A stretch of 64,000 nucleotides of DNA. Source: Zingiber officinale. Its lineage: Eukaryota > Streptophyta > Magnoliopsida > Zingiberales > Zingiberaceae. The notes below the pieces were generated by a model. That model ran no database searches, was not told the DNA's origin, and saw only the letters and a list, made by a program, of their open reading frames with translations. The first letter of the stretch is position 1. Each line of letters starts with the position of its first letter. Below, piece after piece: positions 10,767 through 23,069 of this stretch. The stretch is from positions 125,833,750 to 125,897,749 of the forward strand of contig NC_055996.1 of NCBI RefSeq assembly GCF_018446385.1. Direction: 5' to 3'. Made by a program: the position numbers and the translations under genes.

Positions 10767-13700
10767 TTTTATGATAGGTCGATCTTGTTATTTATTGATG
10801 CAAGATTCATTAAGAAATATGTATCTATTAATGCATTCATGAATACATTGAGAAAATTTATTTTACCGTCTTTGTCTACGTCGACCTTTTATTATCGTGC
10901 CAAACTCTTCTATTATATTTCTTAGCAAAATTAATGTCCAGCGTAAAGATCTGTGCAGTGTTCCCAAAATAACGAGGTTTTTTTATTTCAATCAACCGAT
11001 TAATTGGTTCACCATGTATTTCTTTGCACCAAACGCCTCGTATGAAATTCCATAACTTCCCTTTTTTTTTAATCACCAACAGGAAATAACTAGTGATCTC
11101 TGTCCAAGGAAGTATCCCCCGTCTCGATCCGTTCCATAATGATTCATCCAGTGTTTACAGTAATAGACTTTATATTGCGAGGTTTGATGGAGCTTGAAGT
11201 GAGTGATCAGCAGTCAGTTACAATGAAGAACAACCATTCCATTGTAATCGAGAAAAAAAAATTGTCATTGTCGAAAGCCCTGCAGATGTTCTGCTGCAAC
11301 GCTGCAGCTGTTCTACGGTGAGCTCGGTTACCTTTCTTCTCCCTTTTTGGCGACACCAAAGAGTTGCACAATGGTGGTTCTTTATGTTCTAGCCCTGCAT
11401 CTTGCTTGTTGAGGTAACCATGCAATTTGACCTCAAAACGGGGGAACATCAAATTGTTCAAAGTTGGACCAGAAAAGCAATTGCAGTTGAAGAAGCAACA
11501 TTTATTTGCAACGTGACAAAGCCTGTAATGATGAAATGTTAAGCAGTAAAAGATTTTCTCACTGTAGTAGTACGTGGAACATGACTGCTGCAAGTCTGCA
11601 ACTCATCTGTCCATGGTGTGGGAATACTACGCCTCACATTTGGTTTTTCTTCCCCTGTATATCGTCCTTTATAAGAGATCCAAATTATGTCACCAGTGGA
11701 CAAGAGCCAATCTACCTTACCAAGAGAGATTTTTCTTCCCAATCTTTTTAATGAAAATTCAGTTTTTTTACTCAGATTTGTTTTCTAAACTCTTCGTTCT
11801 AATAACCAAGCATCTTCAGTATGTTGGAAAAGTGATTTACAACTCGGTCACTTAATCAGTAAAAAAAAAAAATCTTAGTCCACATTTATAGTATCAAGTG
11901 GCAGTTCATTGATGAGCTCGTCCTGTTCAATTTCTCAGAGCAGAAGCAGCAGCTTCATGTGGCGTTTCACACTTTCACTGCATGTGCTAGCGTACAAAGA
12001 CATGCGCTTCAATTAAGACCTGCACCCTATCGGATTGAACTCAGAAAAGCTGGTCCCTCTTTCTTCTTTACCAAGAACATGTTCAGTTTTGGATCATTGC
12101 CTTCGATGCAGTCTCGTCGTCTTCTTGTGTTGAACAGTAGAAAGGATTCATTCTATAAAAAAAAATCGTGTCTCCAGTTTCCCTTCAGAACCGCAGCAGG
12201 TGACTTTTCTTTTACTTGATTTTTCAGAAACGCTTCCGGTTGTTGAGAATGAGGTAAATGAGCAACTGCTAGTTTATTGACCCATTAAATCTGTCAGAAA
12301 TCTCCTGCTAGATTTGGCTGACATCACCTTGTCCTCTCCCTTCCTAATGCATTCACTTCTACGACTGTGGCCCTGAAAGCAGCTCTTCTCCAACCTCCCT
12401 CCTCTCCCCACCAAGTTTTTTCATTTAAGCAAAAAAAAGGTTGAGCCAAAAAAAACAGCTATAATTGCAGAGAGAAGAACAGCAGCTGAGGGTGTAGAAG
12501 GACATGGAGACCAGGGAGGGAAAGCAGGGAGAAAAGGTGGGACCCAAAAGCCTGCACAAAGAGGTAATGCATTGCCCTTCTTCCTCCCCCCACCTCCTCC
12601 CCACCTTGTTGTTTTCCTCCCTGTGTGACTCCTCTCTGGCTCTCTCCTCTCCTTTTATTTCCATTTTTTAGTGTCAATTGCATGGCATTGATTGAGAACC
12701 CATGCCATATGTACCTTCTCTGCAAAAGCGTATGGGACCTGACTTTTTAAAGCTGCTCCTCCACTTTCTGAACCAGGGAAATCAAGAAAAAGAAAAAACA
12801 ATCTCTATTTTGTCTTTTTCATAATAGATTTTATCAGCTAATGAATCAGGCACCTGTTTCCGCCAAGTGGGTTTTGGTTTGGCTCTGGCGAGTGTAAAAG
12901 GAAAGGCGAACCAATTTAACAGATTAGCCATGAGGTTTCTTTTTACTGTGTGAGTATGAACAGGAGGAATGATTGGTCTTCTATTTCAACTTTGAAGAAT
13001 GCCATCATCTCAATCATAGCAACGGTGAGCGCCATGATAAAATTGGAAATATAATACACGTATATCTTCGTCTGACTTCGTATAGTAACTAATTTTTTTC
13101 TCCCTTTGCTGTTATTGGAGATTTCCAAGGATGTTGATCAACCATGGGCCATAAATATATGGTTTTACTATATGTATCACGTGTTTGCCTTTTGGATTTG
13201 TTCTGAGAATTTAGGAAAACTGCCCAATTCTGTGTTACAAATGAGAGCGAATCCCACTTAATGGAGGAAGGCCATAATTCTTCTTTAGCTCTGGGCCCCT
13301 TGTTTTTGGATTTTGTGCTGGGTGAAAACTCAATACTCTGATGACTCAAACAACAAGGACCTTCTATAAGTGGTCTTCAAGAGCACGGATACCTGATGAA
13401 CTCTGTACTCCATTGTTTTCTTGCTTGTTCTTGAGCATCTGTTGTAGGCATTCTATAAGGAAATGCGCCACTTCCCTTTTTTGGCCGAGTGGAGATTTCT
13501 TCTCCATTAAGAAAAGTAAAATGAATTGATGGATGTATCGAACATGATTTTGATCTGAGCTTCGATGTTCTCCCCTTATAGCTCTATATCCAGAGAGGGA
13601 ACATCATTGTCCGAGCAACGATGAACAGTCAAGAGAGGTTGGTTTCTTTAGATGGTTTAAATGCTCTTCTGCCTCGTGAAGTTTTTGTTTTCCTCTTCGA

Positions 13701-14521
13701 TTTTGTGAAAAATCTTGTGCGAGCTTTCGTTATTGCTTTGCAGAAGGAATACCTAGGTTAACTTTATATTTATTCAATCAGTAATGCATTAGCAGGGAAT
13801 ACTTTTTTCTCTCATTTGAATATTATAGATCATTTGACCACTTTATAAAGTCCAAACGCAGAGGATGCTCAACAACATGGTGCATTTGACCTTATTTGTT
13901 CTACTGTTTTAGAAGCTTATCTGTTAGGACTCTTCATTTTTTATTTTTTTTACAATTTAATGGCTACTGAGGAGCAAAGTTGAGTAGTTCAAGTGAATGT
14001 GCAGATCAAGAAATGATAGCATGCAACTAAGCAAGAGGTTGGTATCACCCTATCTAGAAGCTCAATTCGTTTTACAACACAGAGTTGTGGCTTTTTAATC
14101 ACAACAAAAGCACGAGGAGATGACTGATCCTCTGTTCTTTTATCATCCCAAGTTATAGTCACTTGATAATAATTACCTACTGATTTGCAGTGTTAACAAT
14201 TGTCTTCAGCATTCATGGCAAACAGATTTGAGGATTCAGTTTTCTCACATTGTGTGTAGTAATAGATCCTCATTTTTGTTCATTTTAGTTATCCTTCAAT
14301 GTTGAGAATACTTAGATCGCCTTAGTAATTGTCACTCTTGCCTAACACTGAAGCTTTTCATTTCAGATCAATACTTTGTTGGACGATCATTAGCCTTCAA
14401 GTGCCTGATTTGAAGTTGAAAGTAATGAAGAATCTTTGTATGTATGCTTCATAATATGAGCCATTTTTTCCTTTTATCCAAGCTTCTTACTGTAATTTTC
14501 TTTCACTGGCTATAATTTCAG
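10767..14521. promoter_or_regulatory. upstream region of the homeodomain gene, with probable 5' UTR introns
   Basis: No protein gene recognised. A purine-rich stretch (12465-12571) ends CAAAGAG/GTAATG, a possible splice donor and so a candidate non-coding first exon. The acceptor TATAATTTCAG at 14511-14521 feeds the exon that carries the ATG. BELL genes commonly have long 5' UTR introns. The transcription start is unresolved, and 10767-12300 could be ordinary intergenic DNA. Confidence 0.35.
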
Positions 14522-14610
14522 GTTGTTGTGCGCTCACTCGATAATTCAACAAATCAAGTAGACCAACAACAGCACTTCCTGAGAGTGTAATTTCAGCATC
14601 TTGGATTGGA
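14522..14610 (+). other. 5' UTR part of the homeodomain gene's coding exon
   Basis: The sequence follows a good acceptor (polypyrimidine-rich, TATAATTTCAG) and runs 89 nt to the ATG at 14611. It contains no upstream ATG, which supports 14611 as the start codon. Confidence 0.5.
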
Positions 14611-16684
14611 ATGGAGAATGACATTTTCAGTGGCTCATTTTTCAACTTTAACCATAATAATATGATTCTCGATCCAACATTTGGCTCTTTTCTCCAGTCA
14701 GGCATACCAGGCAACAATATCCACAGGCAAATGTTTGTCAGTAGTCCCTTTGTTTCTACAGCTCAAGAAACAGCAACTGCTGATGCTTACTTGACAAACA
14801 ACGAAACTAGTTCATTTAGTGAAGCCTTTACTCAGATTGGTAATGATTCATTCAGTCGATCCATGGCCAACGTTGGCCTCCGTGAACATTTTTCAGGAAC
14901 TTCCCTTTCTGCCACTTCGCTTGCTAATCTTTTATCTTCCTCCACCTGTTTGCCGGAAAATATTATTGCCGAGGATATGATGGTTTCTTCTTCACTTGCA
15001 GCATCACCTCACGGTAACTTTGGATCGACAAGTGGTGTGAATCTCCTTGCATCTAAAAATGACAGTGTTGGTTGTTCGTGGAATCATAGTGAATTGGTCG
15101 ATGATCAAATGCCTTTAGGCAAAACGTTCAGTATAGTTCAACCATCCTATCATGTTAAAAAGAGTCCACAGCCTGGTTGGAACTTCCACGACTCAAATTG
15201 GAGTTTCGGCCATGCTTACGACAACCCTGCACTAGCTCCTGGAAGTGAGCTTTCTCTCAGTGTTGGTTCCTGTCAGCCATGTCTCACTGACGCAGGCAAC
15301 ATTGCTGATCAATGCTCTGAAATAAGCTGTTCTGCTGTAACTCAAGTTACATCGGCTGATAGCTCACGCTGTCCGACTGAGTTTCGTGCCTCCAATGATG
15401 CCAATCGAATCTCTTTTCATGATTTCTGTTTGGGAGTGGCACACAAGGAGAATGATGCATACACTGAGAAGCCTTCTCGAAATCACTGTTCTTCTCACTT
15501 TGTTCAGTTATCCCATATTTTGTCAAGATCCAAATATCTTCATGCAGTGCAAGAAGTTCTTGCTGAAGCTGCCGCATATGCACTATCGGATTATAACAAT
15601 ATGGATGATTCATTGAATCTGATTGATGGCGAGGCAAAAAATTTTTCCTCAAGCTGCTCTAGCACGCCCGAACATCCTATAACTGTTTCTGAACTGCTAC
15701 TTGCATTCGGGCAAACCGAACCCTTGGACAATGTGGATGCTCAAAAGTGCCAGGAAGCTAATAGAAAGAAAAGTGAGCTGCTAACAATGCTTCAATTGGT
15801 AAGTGACAATTTATGAAGAAATTTCACGTACAGCCATGATCTGTGTGTCATACCATGTGGTTTTATGTTGATAATTAATTCATCATTTCTTTTGTCCACA
15901 ATATCCAATTCTGTTAGCAAAAGATTTGTACGCAGCCGATCATTTATCATGATCCTTTCTCAAAATTGTAGGTGGATCACAGTTACAAGCACTGCTCGGA
16001 GCAGCTACAGAATGTTAAGGCGTCCTTTGTTTCCCTAATCCAGTCAAGCATCGCTGACCGCCATGCCCGCTTCGTGTTACATTCAGTTTCATCACTCTAC
16101 AAAAGCTTGAAAAGGAGAATTACTAGTTTGATTATTTTGATTGCTCAACAACCGGTCGCCGAAAACCTCAAAGGAAAGGAAAGGAACCTCGAATCTTCGT
16201 TACTCCAGAAGCAGTGGGCTCTTCAGCAGCTGAGGAAGAGTGAGCATCAGTCATGGAGGCCACAGAGAGGTTTGCCCGAAAAATCAGTCTCCGTTCTACG
16301 TGCCTGGATGTTTGAGAACTTTCTGCACCCGTAAGTCTGCTAGCTTCCATCTCTGCTAACGATGTGTGTCTGTATCCAATTCTACGATCGACTTAGATCA
16401 GTGTGGATGATCTCAGGTATCCGAAAGACAACGAGAAGCAGTTGCTTGCAATTAAAAGCGGTTTGACTCGGAGCCAGGTGCATGGACTAACTTCTACGGT
16501 TGTGTACACTCACATTTGAGATCACTTACCTTTCCCTTTGCTTTGATAATAGGTCTCCAATTGGTTTATAAATGCTCGTGTTCGTCTCTGGAAACCGATG
16601 ATCGAGGACATGTATGTGGAACTCAACAAGAAGAAAACGGATGAAGCATTGGATGGTGAGCGCAGGAGGTTTCAAGTCAGCTGA
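14611..16684 (+). CDS. ATH1-like: BEL1-like TALE homeodomain transcription factor (ATH1-like)
   Basis: Four exons: 14611-15798, 15972-16330, 16417-16477 and 16553-16684 (1740 nt, 579 residues). All introns are GT-AG. Exon 1 encodes a Ser/Asn-rich N-terminus and, at about residue 307, the SKY-type motif ([15 protein letters not shown]). The BELL domain starts near 386 ([11 protein letters not shown]) and runs into exon 2 ([17 protein letters not shown]). The homeodomain begins about 491 ([20 protein letters not shown]), contains the three-residue TALE loop Pro-Tyr-Pro and ends with helix 3 [14 protein letters not shown]. Introns fall inside the homeodomain. BELL proteins are nuclear, heterodimerise with KNOX proteins and bind TGAC-type sites. 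ATH1-class members act in the shoot apex, on stem growth and flowering. ATH1 class is inferred from the LYK-type BELL domain, the LLQ/LQQL spacer and the short tail. It has no premature stop and looks functional. Confidence 0.93.
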
Positions 16685-17950
16685 AGAATGTAGTTTTACT
16701 GCAACTTGTTGGAAGTTAATTTCAACTTGTTTTGGTGCATTGTGGGAAAGTGATGTCTTCATTTGTGTTCTCGGTTCTTGTATCGTCGACTCAAGATTCT
16801 GTATATGCATATATTGCGATGTCGAATTTGGTCTACAAATGTGTTTGATGACCCAAAATTTGGTTTACAATAGGGTAATGGGTTAATTTACGATGGGTGC
16901 GTGGCCTTGAGAAAAAAAATTCTTCTTACTCTGGCCATATAATTAGCGATTATAAGTTTATCCCATAATTGTGTCTCAATAAATATAATTATTTTATAAT
17001 GTTTTGATAATTTGTAAATATATGAATTAAATAATATTCAAACTGTTATTAATAAATGGGTTAATAATGATAATGATAATTATTAGAAAATTATTATTAA
17101 AAAATTATATGTTATTATCATTAAATTTAAATATAATATTTGAGTCCACTCATTTAGTTTTAATTTGTTCGTCCTAAAGAGATAAACACAACTATTTATG
17201 TTTGTAAAATTTCAAGTTAAATTCCCACTCACTGTCCATTTGTTCTTTTATCTTCTTCTTCAATATTATCTCATCATAGAAATAAATTATGTATTCGTCA
17301 TGATTTTATATCATCTAATTAATATATTTATTAATTACTTGAGTAAATATTCATATATCTTAAAAATTTCTCTTATGTTTTTTATCTTATATATTCTCGT
17401 ATCCACGTACCTACTTTACCAATCATATCTCTATAACTTTTATTCTCCTATGTGTCTGATTTATAATTCAATATTCAACTGTATGTAACATAGTTGATCC
17501 AAACTTATCTAAGTCATTTCAAATCCATATAATATACTAGATCTAACAGTAAGAAAATAAATTGTATCCATACAACATTTGATTCCATAGTTAAAACATA
17601 ACAGATCTTATTCCAACTTACATGCTTTACTTCTTTCTCCTTCTCTCTTATCTCTTCTACCGCGAGCTTGTAAATGTCTGTTGTACTTTTGAGGGCTAGA
17701 GTCTAATGTGTTCTTCCCATTAAAGAAGAGGCCCTATTGATGAGTTTGACTTGAATTATGTTTGCACTAGATCGTCGGCATGTCATTCAGCCATCTCAGC
17801 ATGGCCCTACCTTACAAAAAAAATTTCTACCGTCGTCGGAATAAATCCGAAAGTACAAACAAACGTTGCTGCTGGGTAAGAAACAAGCATGCTAAAATTC
17901 TTAAAGTTTCATATCTTTTAATGATTAATAATTTTTTTAAAAAAGTCACA
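16685..17950. other. 3' flank and intergenic DNA
   Basis: The first roughly 200 bp are probable 3' UTR. Beyond 16900 the sequence is strongly AT-rich, with simple ATAATGATAATG-like runs (about 17060-17120). No gene, RNA or transposon end was recognised. Confidence 0.4.
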
Positions 17951-18140
17951 TGTTAATTTTTGCCCAAATATCTATGTTTACTTTTAAATATCCCATATTT
18001 TATAAGAAGTGCTGTGGCCCACCTTCACAAACACCCCCCTGATTATGTTAATTTTTGCCCAAATATCTATGTTTACTTTTAAATCTCCCATATTTTATAA
18101 GAAGTGCTGTGGCCCACCTTCACAAACACCCCCCTGGTTA
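17951..18140. repeat. 95-bp tandem duplication
   Basis: Copy 1 (17951-18045) and copy 2 (18046-18140) start with tgttaatttttgcccaaata and end ccccctgatta/ccccctggtta. By eye they differ at only two positions, so the duplication is recent. It lies about 0.9-1.07 kb before the zinc-finger ATG. Confidence 0.93.
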
Positions 18141-18196
18141 CACACGACTTGAGACACACTGGACCACCGCGAACCCGGCAGCAATGCGTCGTGTGC

Positions 18197-18202
18197 CACG
18201 TG
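18197..18202 (+). promoter_or_regulatory. G-box (GCCACGTGCG) upstream of the zinc-finger gene
   Basis: A palindromic CACGTG core in a bZIP/bHLH-type context, about 820 bp before the start codon. A second ACGT-core site (TACGTGAC) is at 18744-18751. Plant arginine-rich CCCH genes are often ABA-responsive, so these are plausible ABREs, but short motifs occur by chance. Confidence 0.3.
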
Positions 18203-18967
18203 CGTTCCCCGTATCCACAACTCGAGACACTGACGGATCGGATGAGACCGGCGCTACCGCTGCCATCCCTTTCCAACTCACTCGCAATGCATGCACTTGG
18301 ATTCCCAGATGGTCCCTTTCTTCCGTCAGACTGCGACGTGCCGGTGGAGCATGAGACAGGAGGAGGATCCCACATTATCTTTAATCTCCACGGTTCAAGC
18401 GACGGGTCTCGCGTGAAGTCCCATCCCGACCCTGAACCGCAAGCAAACACTGAACTGCCGTGCGATTGGGAGCGAACGGTAGGGATTGGACCGAATCTTT
18501 CTCGTGATGGCCAGTTTTTGAAGTCGGAACCGGTCAAAAGAAATAATTAATCTGATTGGTCCAGCGATAAGCGGGGCTCATGTGGCGGCATAGTTGATCG
18601 ACGGCTAAAAAAAAGTCGCGATGGTGTACCACTCTCCCTTATCGCATGATCCCACGGATTCATATGTCCAATCTCCACCGTACAGATCAGCATTAATTAT
18701 TTACTGCAATCTTGCGCGCGTTCTTCTTGCGCAACACCCAACGTACGTGACCCACCGGCACTTGTATACCGTTACATACTCAAAGCCGGTACGATATGAT
18801 GATGATAAGTCGGATGCCGTAACGGTTCTCCTTCTCGATGCCGTCAGTTCCGAGGTCGAAATACGATAGATATTTTATCAACCGCGGTTGGGTTAGGAAT
18901 CTAACCGCGGTCACCGATTTCCCGATTTAAACACCGTGGAACTCTGGCAGACTTCGACGGAAGCAGA

Positions 18968-19017
18968 AGAGAGATAGAGATAGAGAGAGAGAGAGAGTGG
19001 GGGGGGGGGGGAGAGGG
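18968..19017 (+). repeat. (GA)n tract plus 13-G run just before the ATG
   Basis: GA/GATA repeats (about 18968-18997) pass into an uninterrupted run of 13 G (18999-19011) and GAGAGGG, ending a few bases before the ATG at 19021. It lies in the expected 5' UTR, so it may be a GAGA (BPC-type) binding tract, a G-rich structure affecting translation, or an unstable microsatellite. Confidence 0.85.
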
Positions 19018-19020
19018 ACG

Positions 19021-20061
19021 ATGATGATGATTGGACGAGGTGTCAGCCATCAGAATCCGACGGTGCACGTTCCTCCTTGGTCTAGCGATGATCCGGCGGC
19101 CGGGTACGAGCTCCTCGACGATGCTGCTCTCGCTGCGCTGCAACTGTATTTTCAAGAGGAGGCAGGGGAGTACTCGTCGCCGGTGGTGGACACGTACTCG
19201 TCGGATGACTTCCGGATGTACGAGTTCAAGGTGCGGCGGTGCGGCCGGGCGCGCGCCCACGACTGGACCGAGTGCCCCTTCGCGCACCCTGGCGAGAAGG
19301 CCAGGCGCCGCGACCCTCGGAAGCAACGGTACTCCGGCGCCCCCTGCCCGGACTTCCGGAAGGCCGGTGGGTGCAAGCGCGGCGACTCTTGCGAGCTCGC
19401 GCACGGGGTGTTTGAGTGTTGGCTCCACCCGGGGCGATATCGCACCCAGCCATGCAAGGATGGCACCGCCTGCCGCCGCCGCGTCTGCTTCTTCGCCCAT
19501 ACCCCCGACCAGCTCCGCCTGGTGCCGCCGCAGACGCACCAGCAGAGTTCCCCGTCGGCCGCAGCTGCCGAGTCGAACTTTCTACAGAATTACCTCGTCA
19601 ATACTCTAGTTTCATCGCCGACGTCGACGATGACATCGCCACCGATGTCCCCGTCGACGGGTTCACCACCAATATCGCCGAGCGGTGGGAAGCTGCGGCG
19701 GGCGTCGTTTCAGGCCGGCTCCTCAGTTAACGACATCATGGCCTCGCTGAGGCTGCTGCAACTAGCCAAGGCAAACTCGGCGCCAAGCTCGTGGCCACCA
19801 CCACAAGCGCAAAGCGGTGAGTTTTCCACTATGACCAGGTTTAATGCTGATTTCTGCAGCCCGCCGTCGACTCCGACCGTGACTGCAATGATGCGCGCGG
19901 GCGCTGCTAGGTGGTTGGAGGAAGAGGAGCCGCCAAAGAGGGTTTACTCAGGGAGGCCACTGAGAGCGAAGATGTTCGAGAGGCTGAGCAAAGAAAGCAT
20001 TTCCGAGATGGCAGATGAATCCCCGCCGGACGTGGACTGGGTCTCCGAGTTGCTGCAGTAG
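19021..20061 (+). CDS. arginine-rich tandem CCCH zinc-finger protein (RR-TZF family)
   Basis: Intronless, 346 residues. The ATG at 19021 is chosen because the frame upstream has only a GTG inside the poly-G tract. Fingers, in order: an N-terminal C-x5-H-x4-C-x3-H motif (C74, H80, C85, H89) in an arginine-rich segment (66-108), then C-x8-C-x5-C-x3-H (C109, C118, C124, H128), a 16-residue linker, and C-x5-C-x4-C-x3-H (C145, C151, C156, H160). This spacing is the signature of plant RR-TZF proteins, which bind mRNA, locate to processing bodies or stress granules and the nucleus, and act in ABA, GA, light and stress responses. The C-terminal half is Ser/Pro-rich with [12 protein letters not shown] repeats (about 205-225), possible phosphorylation sites, and ends in an acidic ELLQ tail. 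Third positions are very GC-rich compared with the neighbouring BELL gene. It is intact; orthology to a named TZF is not settled. Confidence 0.93.
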   Translation: MMMIGRGVSHQNPTVHVPPWSSDDPAAGYELLDDAALAALQLYFQEEAGEYSSPVVDTYSSDDFRMYEFKVRRCGRARAHDWTECPFAHPGEKARRRDPRKQRYSGAPCPDFRKAGGCKRGDSCELAHGVFECWLHPGRYRTQPCKDGTACRRRVCFFAHTPDQLRLVPPQTHQQSSPSAAAAESNFLQNYLVNTLVSSPTSTMTSPPMSPSTGSPPISPSGGKLRRASFQAGSSVNDIMASLRLLQLAKANSAPSSWPPPQAQSGEFSTMTRFNADFCSPPSTPTVTAMMRAGAARWLEEEEPPKRVYSGRPLRAKMFERLSKESISEMADESPPDVDWVSELLQ

Positions 20062-20875
20062 CTTACTGCCAATTGCCAGTAACACAATAGAAATTGTGAA
20101 GAATCGAAATCCTCATTCTTTCGTAGTATACATCCCCGAGAACATCTGAAATCTACAAAATCCCAAGAAAAAAACGAAGAAGAAAAAAAGATCTTCTTGT
20201 TTGTGCACATACAAAAACCTCCGCCGGTGGAGGAAGATGACGATCAGTATTAAGCTTCTTCTGTTGTACAAAGAAGGATTAGAAGTCTCCAGCTAGCGAT
20301 CGTTGGGAACTACTAACTGCCATTGGGTCACTTGTCCTGTCCACTGTTAAATCTGGCCATGTAGGTATTAGAGCTTTAATTATTCTTACTGTCCTTTCAT
20401 TATGTGGACATTGTTGTTGTCAAACTTTCTATCCAATGGATTTCTAGCGATTTCTTCGCACTAAGCTTTAATTATTTCTAGTGGACATTGTTGTTTCTAC
20501 TGCACTGACTGATCGTGATGGATGGAAAAAAAAAATCTCAGGTTGAGTAAAGATGAATTAAATCTAATTAATTAAAATTCGATCAAATTTAAAAGTTTAA
20601 TTCTATTAATTTTAAAATTTATTTTTTAATAAACATAATTTTTTTATTTATTCAATTTGATTTAGCTTTTAAATTTTATAAATTGGTTAAATCAATTAAA
20701 TTGAAATACAATAGATTGATTATAATATATGACTATTTGAATCTAATGTTAATTAGATTTCAATATCAATAGAGTAATGATATCATCAATTAATTAATAA
20801 TTTTTTTAAACTAATGACATTATCAATTAATTGATAAAAATATTACTTAATTTAATAATTAATAGAATTATGTAT
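20062..20875. other. 3' flank of the zinc-finger gene, AT-rich
   Basis: Probable 3' UTR to about 20350, then AATTAATT-rich DNA up to the edge of retroelement A. No gene seen. Confidence 0.4.
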
Positions 20876-21193
20876 TTATCTGGTCCAAAAGTTGATGAGA
20901 TGAAAAGCTGAGAATCTAGAGGTCTCGCTGATTGCCCGCAGACTCCGCTTCGCTCTACAAAACAGATGACGTCAGTGCTGAGTCAAGAAGGGGTCCCAGC
21001 GTTGATCCTCTGATGCTCAAGTCAATCACCGACGATGATATAGAAGGCAGAGCAACAAGAATGAATATTGTAATACAAATAGTGTATATTGCGTACCTCC
21101 GCCGATGCTTGGACCCTCTTTTATACAGAATTCTTGTAGCGCGTGTGCACACTTCCGGGTACGCTTCTCGAAGTTTCTCCTGAAAAGACTTGT
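20876..21193 (-). mobile_element. element A 3' LTR, truncated
   Basis: Aligns by eye with 45737-46060 (shared words aaaacagatgacgt, caccgacgatgat, cgatgcttggaccc, gtgcacacttcc, gaaaagacttgtcag) but with many differences. Similarity stops at cttgtcag, about 21193, leaving the other 480 bp of the LTR missing. The break coincides with an 18-bp direct repeat. Confidence 0.75.
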
Positions 21194-21211
21194 CAGCGTT
21201 GATCCTCTGAT

Positions 21212-22692
21212 CCCCATCCTCATTTCGGGTTTTCCAGTCTTAGTGAGCAAAGGGATAGCCAGCCGGACGCCCAACGGTGGAGCAGTTGGTGCATCGCACC
21301 CTCCCTTCGAGCGGCTGCCGGTGATTCTGGTTGAGAGGGCATCAGATTCAGCCTCATCTGGGGAACTATTGATAAGGCGCAAGAGGTGTTGAGCGGAGAC
21401 TTCATCGCGATTTGCTTCCTCGGTGGTGTGGACCCCCCACAAGAACTAGCCTGTGCCCTTCCGCCGAGCGGGTTGAAATATTGAACCTAGCTCCGGTGAC
21501 TGCTCCCCCTACGTCGTCTGATCGGACACCATCCCTATCTGGTCTGCCACAGGGAATCATTTGCATGCCACCAGTTGCCTTCATGCTGTTGCCATCAAAC
21601 ATTCTGTTGCCTTCATGTTGTTGCCATCAAACATTCTAAAGTATGGCATCCGTCCGACGCCATCGTCTCGGCCGTCCGGAAGAGCGACCTCGGCCCAATC
21701 ATCCTCGAGCGGCCAGTGCCACATAACGGTTGTTCTCCATCTTCCGACTGAGAAATGGCGTGAGTTGGATGGCGCTGAATCCCGAGCCCCCGAGCATCAA
21801 ATAATTATTCAGGGGCCTCTCGCACAGATATGGGCTGACGCCCAAGCCCATGCAGTAGTCATGCCTCCGAGGGCACTCGCGGACAGCCACACCCAGATGT
21901 CTACTGGGGTAAGTGTTGTATTTTCTTGATTTATGTCCGATTGACGCTTATATTTTCCTGGTTACTCGCAGTATTGGGTAGAGAGTTTGACTATGTGCCA
22001 AATGCTTACTTTTTTGGAGCAGGAGGTTAAGCAACTGAAGGCACCGAGCCGCCAATCATATGCTTCTCAAGAGCGATTGGAGCAGATGAATACTGAGATG
22101 GCTCAGCTAAGAGCCGATCTGGCTAAGAGCGCCGAGCTGCTGGAGGCGAAGACAGGAAAAAAATGCCGAGCTAGCCACCCAAATAACTCAGCTTAATAAA
22201 CAGGCCACACCTTTGAAGCCAAAATTCATTCGGCCAACAACAGGAAACTCTAGGCTATTGAAGATTTAGAGATCAAGAATAAAGATTTTCGGGTGTTGGC
22301 TCAAGACATGAAGGATGCTGAGGCCGCGCTGAAGGCCGAGAGGGATGGGTTGTTGGCCCAGCAGACTTCCTTGAAGACCCAGCTTGACGCCAAGGATGAA
22401 GAGTTGGCCCGGTTGAAGGAAGAACTTGAGGCCTCCCGAGTATCCCTAGAGACATATCAGAGAGTTGAGTCAAGTAGGTTCAAACTCATGAAACAAGCCT
22501 ACATCCGCATAGATGTTTTTAATGACAAGGTCGTCGACCAGGCACTTCGTCTGTTTGACTTAGACGATCGAAGGGACGTTCGTCCAACTCAGGGAAGGTG
22601 GTTAACTCCCTGCTACTCTATCGAGTAAGGTCATCAATCGGGACAAGCTGACTGAATCATTGCCCGATGATGTCTTGGATTATCTAGAGTGA
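21212..22692 (+). pseudogene. element A opposite-strand gene, 5'-truncated
   Basis: Counterpart of the gene at 30089-32276 in element B. The second-exon end is recognisable (GPLAQIWADAQ versus GPLAQAWVDAW in B), and a splice donor sits at the same place after STG (GTAAGT, about 21910). The third exon begins near 21971 after CTCGCAG with YWVE (B: NWVE). It continues as a coiled coil rich in Glu, Lys, Ala and Leu and ends at the TGA 22690-22692. Exon 1 is deleted and there is a frame break near 22180-22290. The protein class is unknown in function. Confidence 0.7.
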
Positions 22693-23069
22693 CCTTTGCT
22701 TGAGTGATTTTGTATTCACCCTTCTGTTTGTAATCTTCATGCAAGCTATTTGTAATCCTCATTCCAAGTATGAATGATCGCCCATCCGACGATCTTTTCT
22801 TATTCATTCGTCCTCTTGCCGCCATTCGGCATCTTTTGATTTGACTCACATTTTAGTTCATGTGTTGTCGTGTAAAACCCTGAGCGAGATTGCGAGTTGC
22901 TTATTGTGGCTTTGTGACCTTCCGATCGGTGATGAGAAGTCATAGCAGAATAATCCTGAACGGTCATCGTATTTTGAAGACTTGGAACTTTTGAGTAGCG
23001 CGTATTCACGGTCGCCCACTCATCGTTCTTGAGTTATAAGATCGACGCTTTACCGCTTATTGAGACAAG

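Noticed and set aside
18055..18550. Overlapping open frames upstream of the zinc-finger gene (both strands)
   Set aside because: They overlap on opposite strands, begin in the tandem duplication and show no domain; promoter DNA is the simpler reading.
18901..19609. Long frames antisense or out of frame to the CCCH gene
   Set aside because: Typical shadows of a GC-rich coding sequence; Arg/Pro-rich and without domains.
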